A DNA stretch of 64,000 bases from Agromyces sp. Soil535 (GTDB lineage: Bacteria; Actinomycetota; Actinomycetes; Actinomycetales; Microbacteriaceae), in assembly GCF_001428255.1 (NCBI RefSeq), contig NZ_LMRW01000012.1, forward strand, positions 512,470 to 576,469, given 5' to 3'. Position 1 is the stretch's first letter; the number at the start of each line of letters is the position of its first letter. The notes beneath the pieces are model-generated. The model saw only the letters and a list, made by a program, of their open reading frames with translations. It made no database searches and had not been told where the DNA came from. Positions 29,955-40,381 of the stretch are shown piece by piece. A program made the translations under genes and the position numbers.

Positions 29955-29960
29955 GACGAC

Positions 29961-30575
29961 ATGACCACCTCCGGCGCCCTGCGCACCGCTCGCGTGCAGC
30001 GTGAGACGAGCGAGTCGAGCATCGACCTGTCGCTGAACCTCGACGGTTCTGGCGTCAGCGACATCGAGACCACGGTGCCGTTCTACGACCACCTGCTGAC
30101 CGCGTTCGCGAAGCACTCGCTCACCGACCTCACGGTGCGGGCGCGCGGCGACATCGAGATCGACGTGCACCACACCGTGGAGGACGTCGGCATCGTGCTC
30201 GGCCAGGCGATCCGCGAGGCGCTCGGCGACAAGCGCGGCATCTCGCGCTACGGCGACGCGCTCGTGCCGCTCGACGAGGCGCTCGCGCAGGCCGTGGTCG
30301 ACATCTCCGGGCGGCCGTTCCTCGTGCACACCGGGGAGCCTGCCGGGTTCGAGTACCACCTCATCGGCGGTCACTTCACCGGCTCCATGGTGCGCCACGT
30401 CTTCGAGGCGATCGCGTTCAACGCGGGCCTCACGGTGCACGTCACGGTCCTCGCGGGGCGCGACCCGCACCACATCGCCGAGGCGGAGTTCAAGGCGTTC
30501 GCGCGCGCGTTCCGGCAGGCGAAGGCGCCCGACCCCCTCGTCACCGGCATCCCGTCGACGAAGGGCGCCCTGTGA
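29961..30575 (+). CDS. hisB: Imidazoleglycerol-phosphate dehydratase
   Basis: Manganese enzyme of histidine synthesis. The 204-residue monofunctional IGPD has both metal-binding repeats: [16 protein letters not shown] and [19 protein letters not shown], plus [17 protein letters not shown] and [17 protein letters not shown]. It lacks the phosphatase domain of enterobacterial HisB. The hisH start overlaps its stop (GTGA). Confidence 0.96.
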   Translation: MTTSGALRTARVQRETSESSIDLSLNLDGSGVSDIETTVPFYDHLLTAFAKHSLTDLTVRARGDIEIDVHHTVEDVGIVLGQAIREALGDKRGISRYGDALVPLDEALAQAVVDISGRPFLVHTGEPAGFEYHLIGGHFTGSMVRHVFEAIAFNAGLTVHVTVLAGRDPHHIAEAEFKAFARAFRQAKAPDPLVTGIPSTKGAL

Positions 30576-31210
30576 CGGGAACGAAGCGCGTCGTGCTGCT
30601 CGACTACGGCTCGGGCAACGTGCACTCCGCCGCGAAGGCGCTGGAGCGCGCCGGCGCGGAGGTGCAGATCACGGCCGACCGCGCGGCCGCGATGGAGGCC
30701 GACGGCCTCGTCGTGCCAGGCGTCGGCGCGTTCAAGGCCGTGATGGACCAGCTCCGCGCGGTGCACGGCGACGAGCTCATCGATCGGCGGCTCGCGGGAG
30801 GTCGCCCGGTGCTCGGCATCTGCGTCGGCATGCAGGTGCTCTTCGAGCGTGGCGTCGAGCGCGGCGTCGACACCGAGGGACTCGGCGAGTGGCCCGGCGT
30901 CGTCACCGAGCTGCAGGCCGCAGTGCTGCCGCACATGGGCTGGAACACGGTGCGACCCGACGTGGGCTCCGTGCTGTTCGACGGCATCGAGGACGAGCGG
31001 TTCTACTTCGTGCACTCGTTCGCCGCCCAGGAGTGGCTGCTCGACGTCATGCCGCCGTTCCCGCAGCCGATGCTCACGTGGGCGGAGCACGGCGGGTCCT
31101 TCCTCGCCGCGGTCGAGAACGGCCCGCTGTCGGCGACGCAGTTCCATCCCGAGAAGTCGTCGGATGCCGGCATCCGCCTGCTGTCGAACTGGCTCCGTTC
31201 GCTGGGCTGA
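30572..31210 (+). CDS. hisH: Imidazole glycerol phosphate synthase, glutaminase subunit
   Basis: Supplies ammonia from glutamine to HisF. The 212-residue class I amidotransferase has the nucleophile Cys in [12 protein letters not shown], the His-Glu pair in [12 protein letters not shown], and the N-terminal [19 protein letters not shown] start overlaps hisB by four bases. The hisF partner is not in the window. Confidence 0.95.
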   Translation: MTGTKRVVLLDYGSGNVHSAAKALERAGAEVQITADRAAAMEADGLVVPGVGAFKAVMDQLRAVHGDELIDRRLAGGRPVLGICVGMQVLFERGVERGVDTEGLGEWPGVVTELQAAVLPHMGWNTVRPDVGSVLFDGIEDERFYFVHSFAAQEWLLDVMPPFPQPMLTWAEHGGSFLAAVENGPLSATQFHPEKSSDAGIRLLSNWLRSLG

Positions 31211-31251
31211 ACGCTCGGCGTCATCGGCCCGCCGTCGCCGCCTGCCCGGAC

Positions 31252-31257
31252 TAGGAT
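31252..31257 (+). promoter_or_regulatory. Putative -10 of priA
   Basis: TAGGAT upstream of priA predicts a leader of about 45 bases to the ATG at 31309, which has GAGGAC as a weak ribosome-binding site. Confidence 0.35.
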
Positions 31258-31308
31258 GCTGTGACTGTGCCGCTGTGGCGTTTCACAGCCACCGATACGA
31301 GGACAGTG

Positions 31309-32055
31309 ATGAGTGAGTTCAACAAGACGCCCCGTCTCGTGCTGCTTCCGGCAGTCGATGTCGCGGGCGGCAGGGCCGTCCGCCTGACGAAGGGCGAGGC
31401 GGGCACCGAGACGAACTACGGCGACCCCGTCGACGCCGCGGCCGACTGGGCAGGCCAGGGCGCCGAATGGATCCATCTCGTGGACCTCGACGCCGCGTTC
31501 GGCCGAGGCTCCAACGCGGGCGTGCTGAGGAAGGTCATCCGTCAGGTGCGCGGAGTCAACGTCGAGCTCTCCGGCGGCATCCGCGACGACGCGTCGCTCG
31601 AGCACGCGCTCGAGATCGGGGCGAAGCGCATCAATCTCGGCACCGCCGCCCTCGAGAACCCGGAGTGGGCGGCATCCGTCATCGCGCAGTACGGCGAGGC
31701 CATCGCCGTCGGCCTCGATGTGCGCGGCACCACCCTCGCGGCCCGCGGCTGGACGAAGGACGGCGGCGATCTCTGGCAGGTCATGGACCGCCTCGAAGAG
31801 GCCGGCGCGGCGCGCTACGTCGTGACGGACGTCACGAAGGACGGCACGCTGCAGGGCCCGAACCTGGACCTCCTGCGCCAGATCATGGATCGGACGCACC
31901 GCCCCGTCGTCGCCTCCGGCGGTATCTCGAGCCTGGACGACATCGCGGCGCTCCGCGAGCTCGTGCCGCTCGGACTCGAGGGCGCGATCGTCGGCAAGGC
32001 GCTCTACGCCGGCGCGTTCACGCTGGCCGAGGCCCTGGATGTCGCCGGACACTGA
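31309..32055 (+). CDS. priA: Phosphoribosyl isomerase A (HisA/TrpF bifunctional type)
   Basis: A 248-residue beta/alpha-barrel isomerase. In actinobacteria this protein serves both histidine (ProFAR) and tryptophan (PRA) synthesis. Visible motifs: [20 protein letters not shown] with the N-terminal catalytic Asp, [30 protein letters not shown], and [19 protein letters not shown] with the second catalytic Asp. Whether it is truly bifunctional here is inferred from lineage. An in-frame GTG at 31261 exists but the conserved start is ATG 31309. The last 17 bases overlap the SseB-like gene. Confidence 0.92.
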   Translation: MSEFNKTPRLVLLPAVDVAGGRAVRLTKGEAGTETNYGDPVDAAADWAGQGAEWIHLVDLDAAFGRGSNAGVLRKVIRQVRGVNVELSGGIRDDASLEHALEIGAKRINLGTAALENPEWAASVIAQYGEAIAVGLDVRGTTLAARGWTKDGGDLWQVMDRLEEAGAARYVVTDVTKDGTLQGPNLDLLRQIMDRTHRPVVASGGISSLDDIAALRELVPLGLEGAIVGKALYAGAFTLAEALDVAGH

Positions 32056-32845
32056 CCCGGCCGAGGGGCGAGCGGATGCCGCATCCGCTCGGTCAGCCGA
32101 CTCTGCAGGCGTGCCGTGGGCGGGTCGATCGTTCGAGCCGAACCCGCACGCCGCCGACGACGGGCGCGCGCCCGAGCGGCTGGCCGACGCCATCCGCCGG
32201 TTCCGCGCGGGCGAGGCAGGCCAGGGCGACGTGGTCGCCGAGTTCGCCCGGTCGCGCCTGCTGATCCCGTTGCTCGCCGAGCTCGGCGACGGCGGCGCGG
32301 AGGTCGGGGCGCACGGTCTTGCGGTGGACAAGAGCCAGGAGCTCTCGATCGTCACCGTGGAGGGGCCTGACGGCCGTCGAGTGTTGCCGGTCTTCGCGTC
32401 GGTCGAGGCGATGTCGCACTGGAACCCGGCGGCGCGTCCGGTGCCCGCCGACGGCGTTCGCGTGGCGCTCGCCGCCGCCGACGACGGCACCGACCTCGTC
32501 GTGCTCGATCCCGGCTCGGAAGGCGAGTTCGTCGTACGCCGGCCGGCGTTGTGGGCGGCCGCGCAGTCGCAGCCGTGGTATCCGCCGTTCGACCGGCCCG
32601 AAGTGCGTGAGGCCTTCGAGCGCTCGATCGGTACGGAGCTCGCGGTGCTCGGCGTCGAGCTCGCAGCGGGCGACCCCGATGCGCGGCTCGCCGGCCCCGA
32701 GCTCATGGTGCGGCTCACGCTCGTCGACGGCCTGACGCGAGCAGAGCTCGACGCGGTGCTGCAGCGGCTCGCGACGCGGTGGGCGGCGGACGATGCGATC
32801 GCGACGCTGGTCGACTCGCTCGTGGTGCGGCTGACAGCCGGCTGA
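32039..32845 (+). CDS. SseB family protein
   Basis: A 268-residue protein with the SseB N-terminal domain fold ([53 protein letters not shown]), followed by a C-terminal extension that pairs with it. The function of the family is poorly defined; a gene of this family commonly follows priA in actinobacteria. It overlaps priA by 17 bases, so it belongs to the his operon transcriptionally. Confidence 0.85.
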   Translation: MSPDTDPAEGRADAASARSADSAGVPWAGRSFEPNPHAADDGRAPERLADAIRRFRAGEAGQGDVVAEFARSRLLIPLLAELGDGGAEVGAHGLAVDKSQELSIVTVEGPDGRRVLPVFASVEAMSHWNPAARPVPADGVRVALAAADDGTDLVVLDPGSEGEFVVRRPALWAAAQSQPWYPPFDRPEVREAFERSIGTELAVLGVELAAGDPDARLAGPELMVRLTLVDGLTRAELDAVLQRLATRWAADDAIATLVDSLVVRLTAG

Positions 32846-32937
32846 GGCATCCAGACGCCCGGATCAGGCGGCGCATTGATTGCCGCATGCCCGACGGTTG
32901 GAGCAAGATGGGTGTTGTTGTGCGAGGGGAGCACGCC

Positions 32938-34341
32938 GTGCCCGATGACGAGTACTCCGCGGTCTTGCACGTCGCCGAACGGCGCGCGCGCGACTGGTTG
33001 GCGTCCGTACCCGAGCGCCCCATCGAGCCTAGGGCCGGGGTGGAGCAGGTCAAGGACGCGCTCGGCCGGGAGTTCGAAGACACCGGACAGGATGCCGCCA
33101 CCGTCGTCGGCCAGCTGGCCACGGCCATCGAGCCCGGCCTCATCGCGATGGCGTCGCCGCGGTTCTACGGGTTCGTGATCGGCGGCACCTATCCGGCCGC
33201 GCTGGGCGCGGACTGGCTCGTCTCCGCGTGGGACCAGAACACCGGGTCCCGCACGCCGACCCCGGGGGCCGCAGCGGTCGAAGAGCTCGCGGCCGAGTGG
33301 CTGTTGGATCTGCTCGGACTTCCCGAACGTGCCGGCGTCGGATTCGTCACCGGAGCGACGATGGCCAACCTCTCGTGCCTTCTTTCGGCGCGTGGCAGCG
33401 TCTTGCGGGCGGTCGGCTGGGATGTCGAACGAGACGGGCTGCAGGGAGCGCCGCGCGTTCGGTTCCTCGCCGGCAGCGCCGTCCACAGCTCGATGGTCGT
33501 CGCAGGCCGGATGGCAGGTCTGGGCCTGCCGCGCACGGTCGGCGCCGACGCCCAGGGCAGCATCGACGTCGACGGGCTGGCCGCCGCGTTGGATGAGGGC
33601 TACGGCCCGGCCATCGTCGCCCTGCAGGCCGGTGATGTCCACTCCGGCGCGTTCGACGACTTCGCCGCGGCGATCGCGGTCGCGCACGCGGTGGGCGCAT
33701 GGGTGCATGTCGACGGCGCGTTCGGGCTGTGGGCGGGAGCGAGCCCGTCGCTGCAGCACCTCGTCGCCGGCTACGAGGAGGCCGACTCGTGGGCGACAGA
33801 TGCGCACAAGACCCTCAACGTCCCGTACGACAGTGGCGTCGCGATCGTCGCCGATGAGCCGGCGATGGCCGCCGCGCTCGCCATCCACGCGGCGTACCTG
33901 CCCGAAGTGGGTGCCGTGGCTGAACCGTACGACCACACGCCCGAGCTCTCCCGTCGGGCACGCGGCATTCCGGTGTGGGCGACGCTGCGAACACTCGGAC
34001 GGCACGGCGTCGCCGAACTCGTGGACGGGCTCGTGGCGTCGGCGCGGGGACTCGCCGATGGCTTCGCGGCGACGCCGGGGCTCGAGGTGCTGAACGACGT
34101 TGTGTTCACCCAGGTCTGTGTCGCCGCTGAGGACGACGCCCAGACCCTCGCCCTTGCTGACCGCCTCCGCACCGACGGAGTCGTGTGGGCCTCACCGTCG
34201 CGGTGGCATGATCGTGCCATCGTCCGTTTCTCGGTGAGCAACCGGGGCACGGATGCCGCCGCCGTCGACCGCACGCTCGCCGCGGTCCGGAGCGCACTCG
34301 CCGCGGTCGGCGGGGCGGCCGTTCCGGTCGCCGTGGACTGA
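32938..34341 (+). CDS. PLP-dependent decarboxylase, group II (copy 1)
   Basis: A 467-residue fold-type I PLP enzyme of the aromatic/acidic amino-acid decarboxylase family. SPRFYGFVIGG and ADWLVSAWDQNTG are the N-terminal substrate-binding blocks; SAVHSSM carries the His that stacks on PLP; HVDGAFGLWAG holds the Asp for the pyridine nitrogen; TDAHKTLNVPYD has the Schiff-base Lys (about residue 291). The GTG at 32938 is preferred because GAGGGGAG lies before it and it aligns with the neighbouring paralogue; ATG 32887 or 32908 are alternatives. Substrate unknown. Its closest relative here is the next gene. Confidence 0.85.
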   Translation: MPDDEYSAVLHVAERRARDWLASVPERPIEPRAGVEQVKDALGREFEDTGQDAATVVGQLATAIEPGLIAMASPRFYGFVIGGTYPAALGADWLVSAWDQNTGSRTPTPGAAAVEELAAEWLLDLLGLPERAGVGFVTGATMANLSCLLSARGSVLRAVGWDVERDGLQGAPRVRFLAGSAVHSSMVVAGRMAGLGLPRTVGADAQGSIDVDGLAAALDEGYGPAIVALQAGDVHSGAFDDFAAAIAVAHAVGAWVHVDGAFGLWAGASPSLQHLVAGYEEADSWATDAHKTLNVPYDSGVAIVADEPAMAAALAIHAAYLPEVGAVAEPYDHTPELSRRARGIPVWATLRTLGRHGVAELVDGLVASARGLADGFAATPGLEVLNDVVFTQVCVAAEDDAQTLALADRLRTDGVVWASPSRWHDRAIVRFSVSNRGTDAAAVDRTLAAVRSALAAVGGAAVPVAVD

Positions 34342-34366
34342 CAGGGCCCGGGAATCCAGGTGTGTC

Positions 34367-35779
34367 ATGGCTGACGAAGACCAGCAGCAGGCGGCACTGT
34401 CCTCGTACGACGAGGTGCTCGACGTCGCCGACCGGCATGCGCGGGCGTGGCTGTCCGGCATCCGCGAGCGACCGATCCCGCCGAGGCTCGGACCCGAGGA
34501 GATCAAGGACCGGCTCGGCCGGACCCTCCCCGAGGCGGGGGAGCCGCCTGCCGACGTGATCGAACGACTCGCCGTGGGGGCCGAGCCCGGGCTCATCGCC
34601 ATCGGATCCCCGCGGTTCTTCGGATGGGTCATCGGCGGCACCCAGCCGGTCGCGCTCGCCGCCGACTGGCTGGTGTCCGCCTGGGACCAGAACACGGGCC
34701 TGCGCACGATCACACCGGCTGCGGTCGCCGCCGAGGAAGTGGCCGGGGAGTGGCTCGTCGACCTGCTCGGCCTTCCAGCCGCCAGCGAGGTGGGGTTCAC
34801 GACGGGCGCGACGATGGCGCAGTTCACCTGCATGGCGGCCGCCCGCGACGAGGTGCTGCGCCGCGCGGGCTGGGACGTCGAGACCGCCGGGATGGCCGGC
34901 GGACCGGCGATCCGGTTCATCGTCGGCGAGGAACGCCACGGCACCGTCGACCTCGCGGGCCGCTACCTCGGCCTCGGCACGCCGATCTCCGTGCCATCCG
35001 ACACCGAGGGGCGCATCCGCGTCGACGCGCTCCGTGCGACACTCGCGGCCGGGAGCGGGCCGGCGATCGTGCTGCTGCAGGCGGGCAACATCCACTCGGG
35101 CGCGTTCGACGACTTCGGCCCCGCCATCGCCGCTGCGCACGAGGCGGGCGCGTGGGTGCACGTCGACGGCGCCTTCGGCCTCTGGGCCGCCGCGTCGCCT
35201 CGGCTCCGTCACCTCGTCGCGGGCATGGATGCCGCCGACTCCTGGTCGACCGATGCGCACAAGACCCTGAGCGTGCCGTACGACTGCGGACTCGCGATCG
35301 TCCGCGACGGGCGCGCGATGCACAGCGCCCTCAGCATGCACGCGAGCTACCTGCAGGCCACCGAGGTGGGCGCCGACCCGCACGAGAAGGTCCCCGAGCT
35401 CTCCCGTCGCGCGCGCGGCGTGCCGACCTGGGCGGTGCTCCGCTCGCTCGGCCGCGCCGGTGTCGCGGCGCTCGTCGAGCGACTGGCGGATGCCGCGCGC
35501 GGCATCGCCGAAGGGGTGGCCGAGCTGCCCGGCGTCGAGGTGCTGAACGACGTGGTGTTCACCCAGGTGTGCATCGCCCTCGAGGAGGACGAGGCGACAG
35601 AGGCACTCAGCGAACGCCTGTGGGACGAGGGCGACGTGCTCGCCATGACGTCGCGCTGGCACGACCGGGCGGTGGTGCGGTTCTCGGTGAGCAACTGGCA
35701 GACGGATGCCGCGCAGGTCCGCCGCACGGTCGCTGCCGTCGCGCGGGCGCTCGCCGACGTGCGCGCGGGGGCGGTCTGA
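34367..35779 (+). CDS. PLP-dependent decarboxylase, group II (copy 2)
   Basis: The 470-residue paralogue of the preceding gene, 25 bases downstream in the same direction. The same blocks are present: SPRFFGWVIGGTQP, ADWLVSAWDQNTG, ERHGTVDLAGRYLGLG with the stacking His, HVDGAFGLWAA, TDAHKTLSVPYDCG with the PLP Lys near 299, and RFSVSNWQTDAAQV near the end. The main visible differences are HGTV against HSSM by the cofactor and an N-terminus of nine extra residues. The pair looks like a tandem duplication that diverged in substrate; the reaction cannot be assigned. Confidence 0.88.
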   Translation: MADEDQQQAALSSYDEVLDVADRHARAWLSGIRERPIPPRLGPEEIKDRLGRTLPEAGEPPADVIERLAVGAEPGLIAIGSPRFFGWVIGGTQPVALAADWLVSAWDQNTGLRTITPAAVAAEEVAGEWLVDLLGLPAASEVGFTTGATMAQFTCMAAARDEVLRRAGWDVETAGMAGGPAIRFIVGEERHGTVDLAGRYLGLGTPISVPSDTEGRIRVDALRATLAAGSGPAIVLLQAGNIHSGAFDDFGPAIAAAHEAGAWVHVDGAFGLWAAASPRLRHLVAGMDAADSWSTDAHKTLSVPYDCGLAIVRDGRAMHSALSMHASYLQATEVGADPHEKVPELSRRARGVPTWAVLRSLGRAGVAALVERLADAARGIAEGVAELPGVEVLNDVVFTQVCIALEEDEATEALSERLWDEGDVLAMTSRWHDRAVVRFSVSNWQTDAAQVRRTVAAVARALADVRAGAV

Positions 35780-35824
35780 CCGTCCCATGGCGCTCGCGTC
35801 GGTGGCATCCGCTTGAATGGAGGC

Positions 35825-38800
35825 ATGGCGGAGGCGTTGGACGCGTTCTCGCCCGCGACCCGGGCGTGGTTCACCGAGTCGTTCACCGAGCCCACGACCG
35901 TGCAGCGCGAGGCGTGGCAGGCGATCGCGCGGCGAGAGCATTCGCTCGTGGTCGCGCCCACCGGGTCGGGCAAGACCCTGGCGGCGTTCCTCTGGGCGAT
36001 CGACCGGCTGCACGCATCAGGGGCGGATGCCGCCACCTCCGGCACGAAGGTCGTCTACATCTCGCCGCTGAAGGCCCTCGGCGTCGACGTCGAGCGCAAC
36101 CTGCGGGCGCCGCTCGTGGGCATCGCGCGCACCGCCGCGGCACACGGGCTCGCCGTGCCCGAAGTGAGCGTCGGCGTGCGGTCGGGTGACACCCTGCCGG
36201 CCGAACGCAGGTCGCTCGTGACGCATCCGCCCGAGATCCTCATCACGACCCCCGAGTCGCTGTTCCTCATGCTCACGTCTGCGGCTCGCGAGACGCTCCG
36301 CGGCGTCGAGACGGTGATCGTCGACGAGATCCACGCGCTGGCCGGGACGAAGCGCGGCGCCCATCTCGCACTCTCGCTCGAGCGTCTCGACGAGCTCGCC
36401 GCGTCTCCGGTGCAGCGCATCGGACTCTCCGCCACGGTGCGTCCACGCGAGGAGGTCGCGCGATTCCTCGCGGGCACCCGGCCGGTGAGCATCGTCGCGC
36501 CGCCGAGCGGCAAGCGCTTCGACATCCGCGTCACGGTGCCCGTCGACGACCTCTCCGACCTCGCGACCGAGTCGGGGTCGGGCTCGGTGTGGCCGCACGT
36601 GGAGTCGGCCATCCTCGACGAGGTGCTCGCGCACCGCTCCACGATCGTGTTCGCGAACTCGCGGCGCCTCGCCGAACGCCTCACGGCACGGCTCAACGAG
36701 CTCTGGGCGGAGCGCGAGGCCGAGCCGGTGCCCGTCGCGGCGGGCGACGGCTTCCTTCCCGCATCCGATCAGGCCGACGGCCCGCTGCCGACGCGACGGT
36801 CGCCGGCCGAGCTGCCCGGTGCATCGGGCCTCACGGGTGGAGCGGAGCCGGTGCTGGCGCGCTCGCACCACGGCTCGGTCAGCAAGGAGGAGCGAGCGCT
36901 CGTCGAGGCAGACCTCAAGGCCGGCCGCCTGCGCTGCGTCGTGGCGACGTCGAGCCTCGAGCTCGGCATCGACATGGGTGCGGTCGACCTCGTGATGCAG
37001 GTCGAGTCGCCGCCATCGGTCGCGAGCGGGCTGCAGCGCATCGGTCGCGCCGGCCATCAGGTGGGCGAGATCTCGAAGGGCGTCGTGTTCCCGAAGCACC
37101 GCGCCGACCTGCTGCACTCCACAGTCGTCGCCGAGCGCATGGTCGCCGGCGCGATCGAGGCCATGCGCGTGCCGACGAACCCGCTCGACGTGCTCGCCCA
37201 GCAGACCATCGCGGCCGCCGCCGTCGACGAGTGGGACGTCGAGGCGTGGTTCGAGCTCGTGCGTCGCACCGCTTCATTCGCCACGCTCCCGCGATCGGTG
37301 TTCGACGCGACCCTCGACCTCCTCGCGGGACGCTACCCGTCCGACCGGTTCGGCGACCTCCGCCCCCGCATCGTCTGGGATCGCGACGCCGGCACGATCG
37401 TCGGGCGCCGGGGTGCGCAGCGCCTCGCGGTGACCAGCGGTGGCACCATCCCCGACCGCGGCCTCTTCGGCGTGTTCATGATCGGCGAGGCCGGCCCCGG
37501 CCGGCGCGTGGGGGAGCTCGACGAGGAGATGGTCTACGAGTCGCGCGTCGGCGACGTGTTCGCGCTCGGCGCCACCAGCTGGCGCATCCAGGAGATCACG
37601 CACGACCGGGTGCTCGTGGCGCCGGCCTTCGGCGTACCCGGGCGGCTCCCGTTCTGGAAGGGCGACGGCATCGGGCGTCCGGCGGAGCTGGGCGAGGCGA
37701 TCGGCGGCTTCATCACCGAGATCGCGAACGCGTCGCCCGAGGCCGGCCGCGCCCGCGCGCGCACGGCCGGGCTCGACGAGCGTGCGGCATCCAACCTCGT
37801 GGCCTTCGTCGACGACCAGCGGGCGGCGACGCGCGTCGTGCCCGACGCGACGAACCTCGTGGTCGAGCGGTTCCGCGACGAGCTCGGCGACTGGCGCATC
37901 GTGCTGCACTCTCCGTACGGCATGCGCGTGCACGCCCCGTGGGCGCTCGCCGCGGGGGCGCGGGTGCAGGAGCGGTTCGGCGTCGACGCGAACGCTGTGG
38001 CGAGCGACGACGGCATCGTGCTGCGCATGCCCGACACGTCCGATGAGCCGCCGGGAGCGGAGCTCTTCGCGTTCGAGCCTGCCGAGCTCGCCGAGCTCGT
38101 CACCCTGCGCGTCGGCGACTCTGCCCTGTTCGCGTCACGCTTCCGGGAGTGCGCTGCGCGGGCGCTGCTCCTTCCGAGGCTGCACCCCGGCCGCAGGTCG
38201 CCGCTCTGGCAGCAGCGTCAGCGCGCCTCGCAACTGCTCGAGGTCGCACGCGACTTCCCCGAGTTCCCGATCGTGCTCGAGGCGGTGCGCGAGTGCCTTC
38301 AAGACGTATACGACCTGCCGGCGCTCACCCGGCTCACCGAGCGCATCGGCGCCCGCAAGGTGCGTTTCGTCGAGGTCACCACCGAGACCGCGAGCCCGTT
38401 CGCCTCGAGCCTCCTGTTCGGCTACGTCGGCGCGTTCATGTACGAGGGCGACGCTCCGCTCGCCGAGCGCCGCGCGGCCGCGCTCTCGCTCGACCCTGCG
38501 CTGCTCGCCGAGCTCCTCGGCACGGTCGAGCTGCGTGAGCTCCTCGATCCCGAGGTGGTCGAGGAGACCGAGCGGATGCTGCAGCGGCTCGTGCCCGACC
38601 GCGCCGCCCGTGGCGAGGAGGGCGTCGCCGACCTCATCCGCGAGCTCGGCCCGCTCACGGCGGCCGAGGTCGCCGAGCGCGTCGACGAGGAGACGGATGC
38701 CACGGCCGCCCTCGCCGCGCTCTCCGCCGCCCGCCGCGTGGCAGAGGTGCGTTTCGCGGGCACCGCCTGGTTCGTTGTCGTCGAAGACCTGAGCCGCCTG

Positions 38801-40381
38801 CGCGACGCGCTGGGCGTGCCGATCCCGCCGGGCCTGCCCGAGGTGTTCGGGGAGCCCGTGCGCGATCCGCTCGGCGACCTCGTGAGCCGGTACGCCCGCA
38901 CGCACGGCCCGTTCACCGCTCAAGCGGTGGCGGCGCGATTCGGCATCGGCCACGTCATCGCGATGTCCGCACTCGGGCGGCTCGCGGGCGAGCGTCGCGT
39001 CGTCGAGGGCGAGTTCCTGCCGCACGGTGCCGGCGCGGAGTGGTGCGACAGCGAGGTGCTCCGGCGCATCCGTCGTCGCTCGCTCGCAGCCCTCCGCAAC
39101 GAGGTCGAGCCCGTGGCGCCCCGCGAGTACGCGCGCTTCCTGCCCGACTGGCAGCACGTGGGCAGTCGGCTGCGCGGCGTCGACGGGGTCGCAGCGGTCG
39201 TCGAGCAACTGGAGGGTGCACGCATCCCGGCGTCGGCGTGGGAGTCCTTCGTGCTGCCCGCCCGGGTCGCCGACTACCGTCCCGCCATGCTCGACGAGCT
39301 CACGGCGTCGGGCGAGGTGCTCTGGGCGGGGCAGGGCTCACTCGCCGGCGACGACGGTTGGGTGAGCCTGCACTTGGCCGACACGGCGGAGCTCACGCTG
39401 CCCGCTGCGGCCGCCGCACCGCTCGATCCGCTGGAGACGGAGCTCCTCGCGACCCTGGGTGGCGGGGGCGGGTACTTCTTCCGGCAGCTCGTCGAGGCGA
39501 TCGGCGCGACCGACGAGCAGCCGGTCATCGACGCGCTCTGGCGGCTCGCGTGGGCGGGGCTCGTGACGAATGACACGTTCGCGCCGGTGCGCGGGCTCGT
39601 TGCGGGGCGGGGCGCGCACAGGACCGCGCCGGCCACGCCGCGCGCGAGGCTGCGCGGCGGCTCGCTCTCGCGCCGTGCGCTCGCGGCGAGCGTGCAGTCC
39701 GGTCGGGCCGCGGCGGCACGCGCCAACCTGCCGCGCGTGGCGGGCCGGTGGGCGGTGCTCCCGCTCGCGAGCTCGGCGGCAACGCCCCGGGCGCACGCGC
39801 TCGGCGAGACGCTCCTCGAACGCTACGGCGTGGTGACGCGCGGCTCGGTCGTCGCCGAGGGCGTGCTCGGGGGGTTCGCGCTCGCGTACCGCGCCCTTTC
39901 GGGGTTCGAGGAGACCGGAAGGGTGCGGCGGGGCTACTTCATCGACGGGCAGGGCGGCGCCCAGTTCGCCTCGACCGCTGCGGTCGACCGTCTGCGGGGC
40001 GCGCCGCGCGGCAGCGCCGTCGCGCTCGCCGCCACCGACCCTGCGAACCCGTTCGGCGCCGCCCTCGATTGGCCCGACATCACCGATGGCGGGCACCGGC
40101 CGGCGCGCAAGGCCGGCGCGTTCGTCGCCATCGTCGACGGCGAGGCCGTGTTCTACCTCGAGCGCGGGGGCCGCACGATGCTCGTGTTCACCGACGACGA
40201 TGAGACGTTGACGGCGGCGGCATCCGCGCTCGCCGACGCCCTCGCCCGGGCGGGAGCGCCGAAGCTGCGCATCGAGACCGTCAACGGCCAAGGCGTGTAC
40301 GGGTCCGTGCTCGAGCCCGCGCTGCGGGCGGCGGGGTTCCGCGAGACGCCGAGGGGACTCCGGTTCGATGCCAGAAGGTGA
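35825..40381 (+). CDS. lhr: Large helicase-related protein Lhr
   Basis: A 1518-residue superfamily 2 3'-5' DNA helicase. The core has Walker A APTGSGKT (residues 44-51), VDEIHAL (about 166-172), GLSATVRPREEVARFL, the RecA2 motif SSLELGIDMGAVDLVMQVE, and QRIGRAGHQ. The winged-helix/beta-barrel Lhr core region follows to about 860, then the long C-terminal part found in full-length Lhr. Known homologues act in DNA repair; mycobacterial lhr is next to nei, as here. The ATG 35825 is chosen over TTG 35813. The end overlaps nei by 14 bases. Confidence 0.94.
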   Translation: MAEALDAFSPATRAWFTESFTEPTTVQREAWQAIARREHSLVVAPTGSGKTLAAFLWAIDRLHASGADAATSGTKVVYISPLKALGVDVERNLRAPLVGIARTAAAHGLAVPEVSVGVRSGDTLPAERRSLVTHPPEILITTPESLFLMLTSAARETLRGVETVIVDEIHALAGTKRGAHLALSLERLDELAASPVQRIGLSATVRPREEVARFLAGTRPVSIVAPPSGKRFDIRVTVPVDDLSDLATESGSGSVWPHVESAILDEVLAHRSTIVFANSRRLAERLTARLNELWAEREAEPVPVAAGDGFLPASDQADGPLPTRRSPAELPGASGLTGGAEPVLARSHHGSVSKEERALVEADLKAGRLRCVVATSSLELGIDMGAVDLVMQVESPPSVASGLQRIGRAGHQVGEISKGVVFPKHRADLLHSTVVAERMVAGAIEAMRVPTNPLDVLAQQTIAAAAVDEWDVEAWFELVRRTASFATLPRSVFDATLDLLAGRYPSDRFGDLRPRIVWDRDAGTIVGRRGAQRLAVTSGGTIPDRGLFGVFMIGEAGPGRRVGELDEEMVYESRVGDVFALGATSWRIQEITHDRVLVAPAFGVPGRLPFWKGDGIGRPAELGEAIGGFITEIANASPEAGRARARTAGLDERAASNLVAFVDDQRAATRVVPDATNLVVERFRDELGDWRIVLHSPYGMRVHAPWALAAGARVQERFGVDANAVASDDGIVLRMPDTSDEPPGAELFAFEPAELAELVTLRVGDSALFASRFRECAARALLLPRLHPGRRSPLWQQRQRASQLLEVARDFPEFPIVLEAVRECLQDVYDLPALTRLTERIGARKVRFVEVTTETASPFASSLLFGYVGAFMYEGDAPLAERRAAALSLDPALLAELLGTVELRELLDPEVVEETERMLQRLVPDRAARGEEGVADLIRELGPLTAAEVAERVDEETDATAALAALSAARRVAEVRFAGTAWFVVVEDLSRLRDALGVPIPPGLPEVFGEPVRDPLGDLVSRYARTHGPFTAQAVAARFGIGHVIAMSALGRLAGERRVVEGEFLPHGAGAEWCDSEVLRRIRRRSLAALRNEVEPVAPREYARFLPDWQHVGSRLRGVDGVAAVVEQLEGARIPASAWESFVLPARVADYRPAMLDELTASGEVLWAGQGSLAGDDGWVSLHLADTAELTLPAAAAAPLDPLETELLATLGGGGGYFFRQLVEAIGATDEQPVIDALWRLAWAGLVTNDTFAPVRGLVAGRGAHRTAPATPRARLRGGSLSRRALAASVQSGRAAAARANLPRVAGRWAVLPLASSAATPRAHALGETLLERYGVVTRGSVVAEGVLGGFALAYRALSGFEETGRVRRGYFIDGQGGAQFASTAAVDRLRGAPRGSAVALAATDPANPFGAALDWPDITDGGHRPARKAGAFVAIVDGEAVFYLERGGRTMLVFTDDDETLTAAASALADALARAGAPKLRIETVNGQGVYGSVLEPALRAAGFRETPRGLRFDARR

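Noticed and set aside
31003..34005. A 1000-codon open frame on the minus strand across priA, the SseB gene and the first decarboxylase
   Set aside because: It is the antisense shadow of well-conserved plus-strand genes, rich in Arg/Ala/His/Asp with no recognisable domain; long spurious frames are expected at this GC content.
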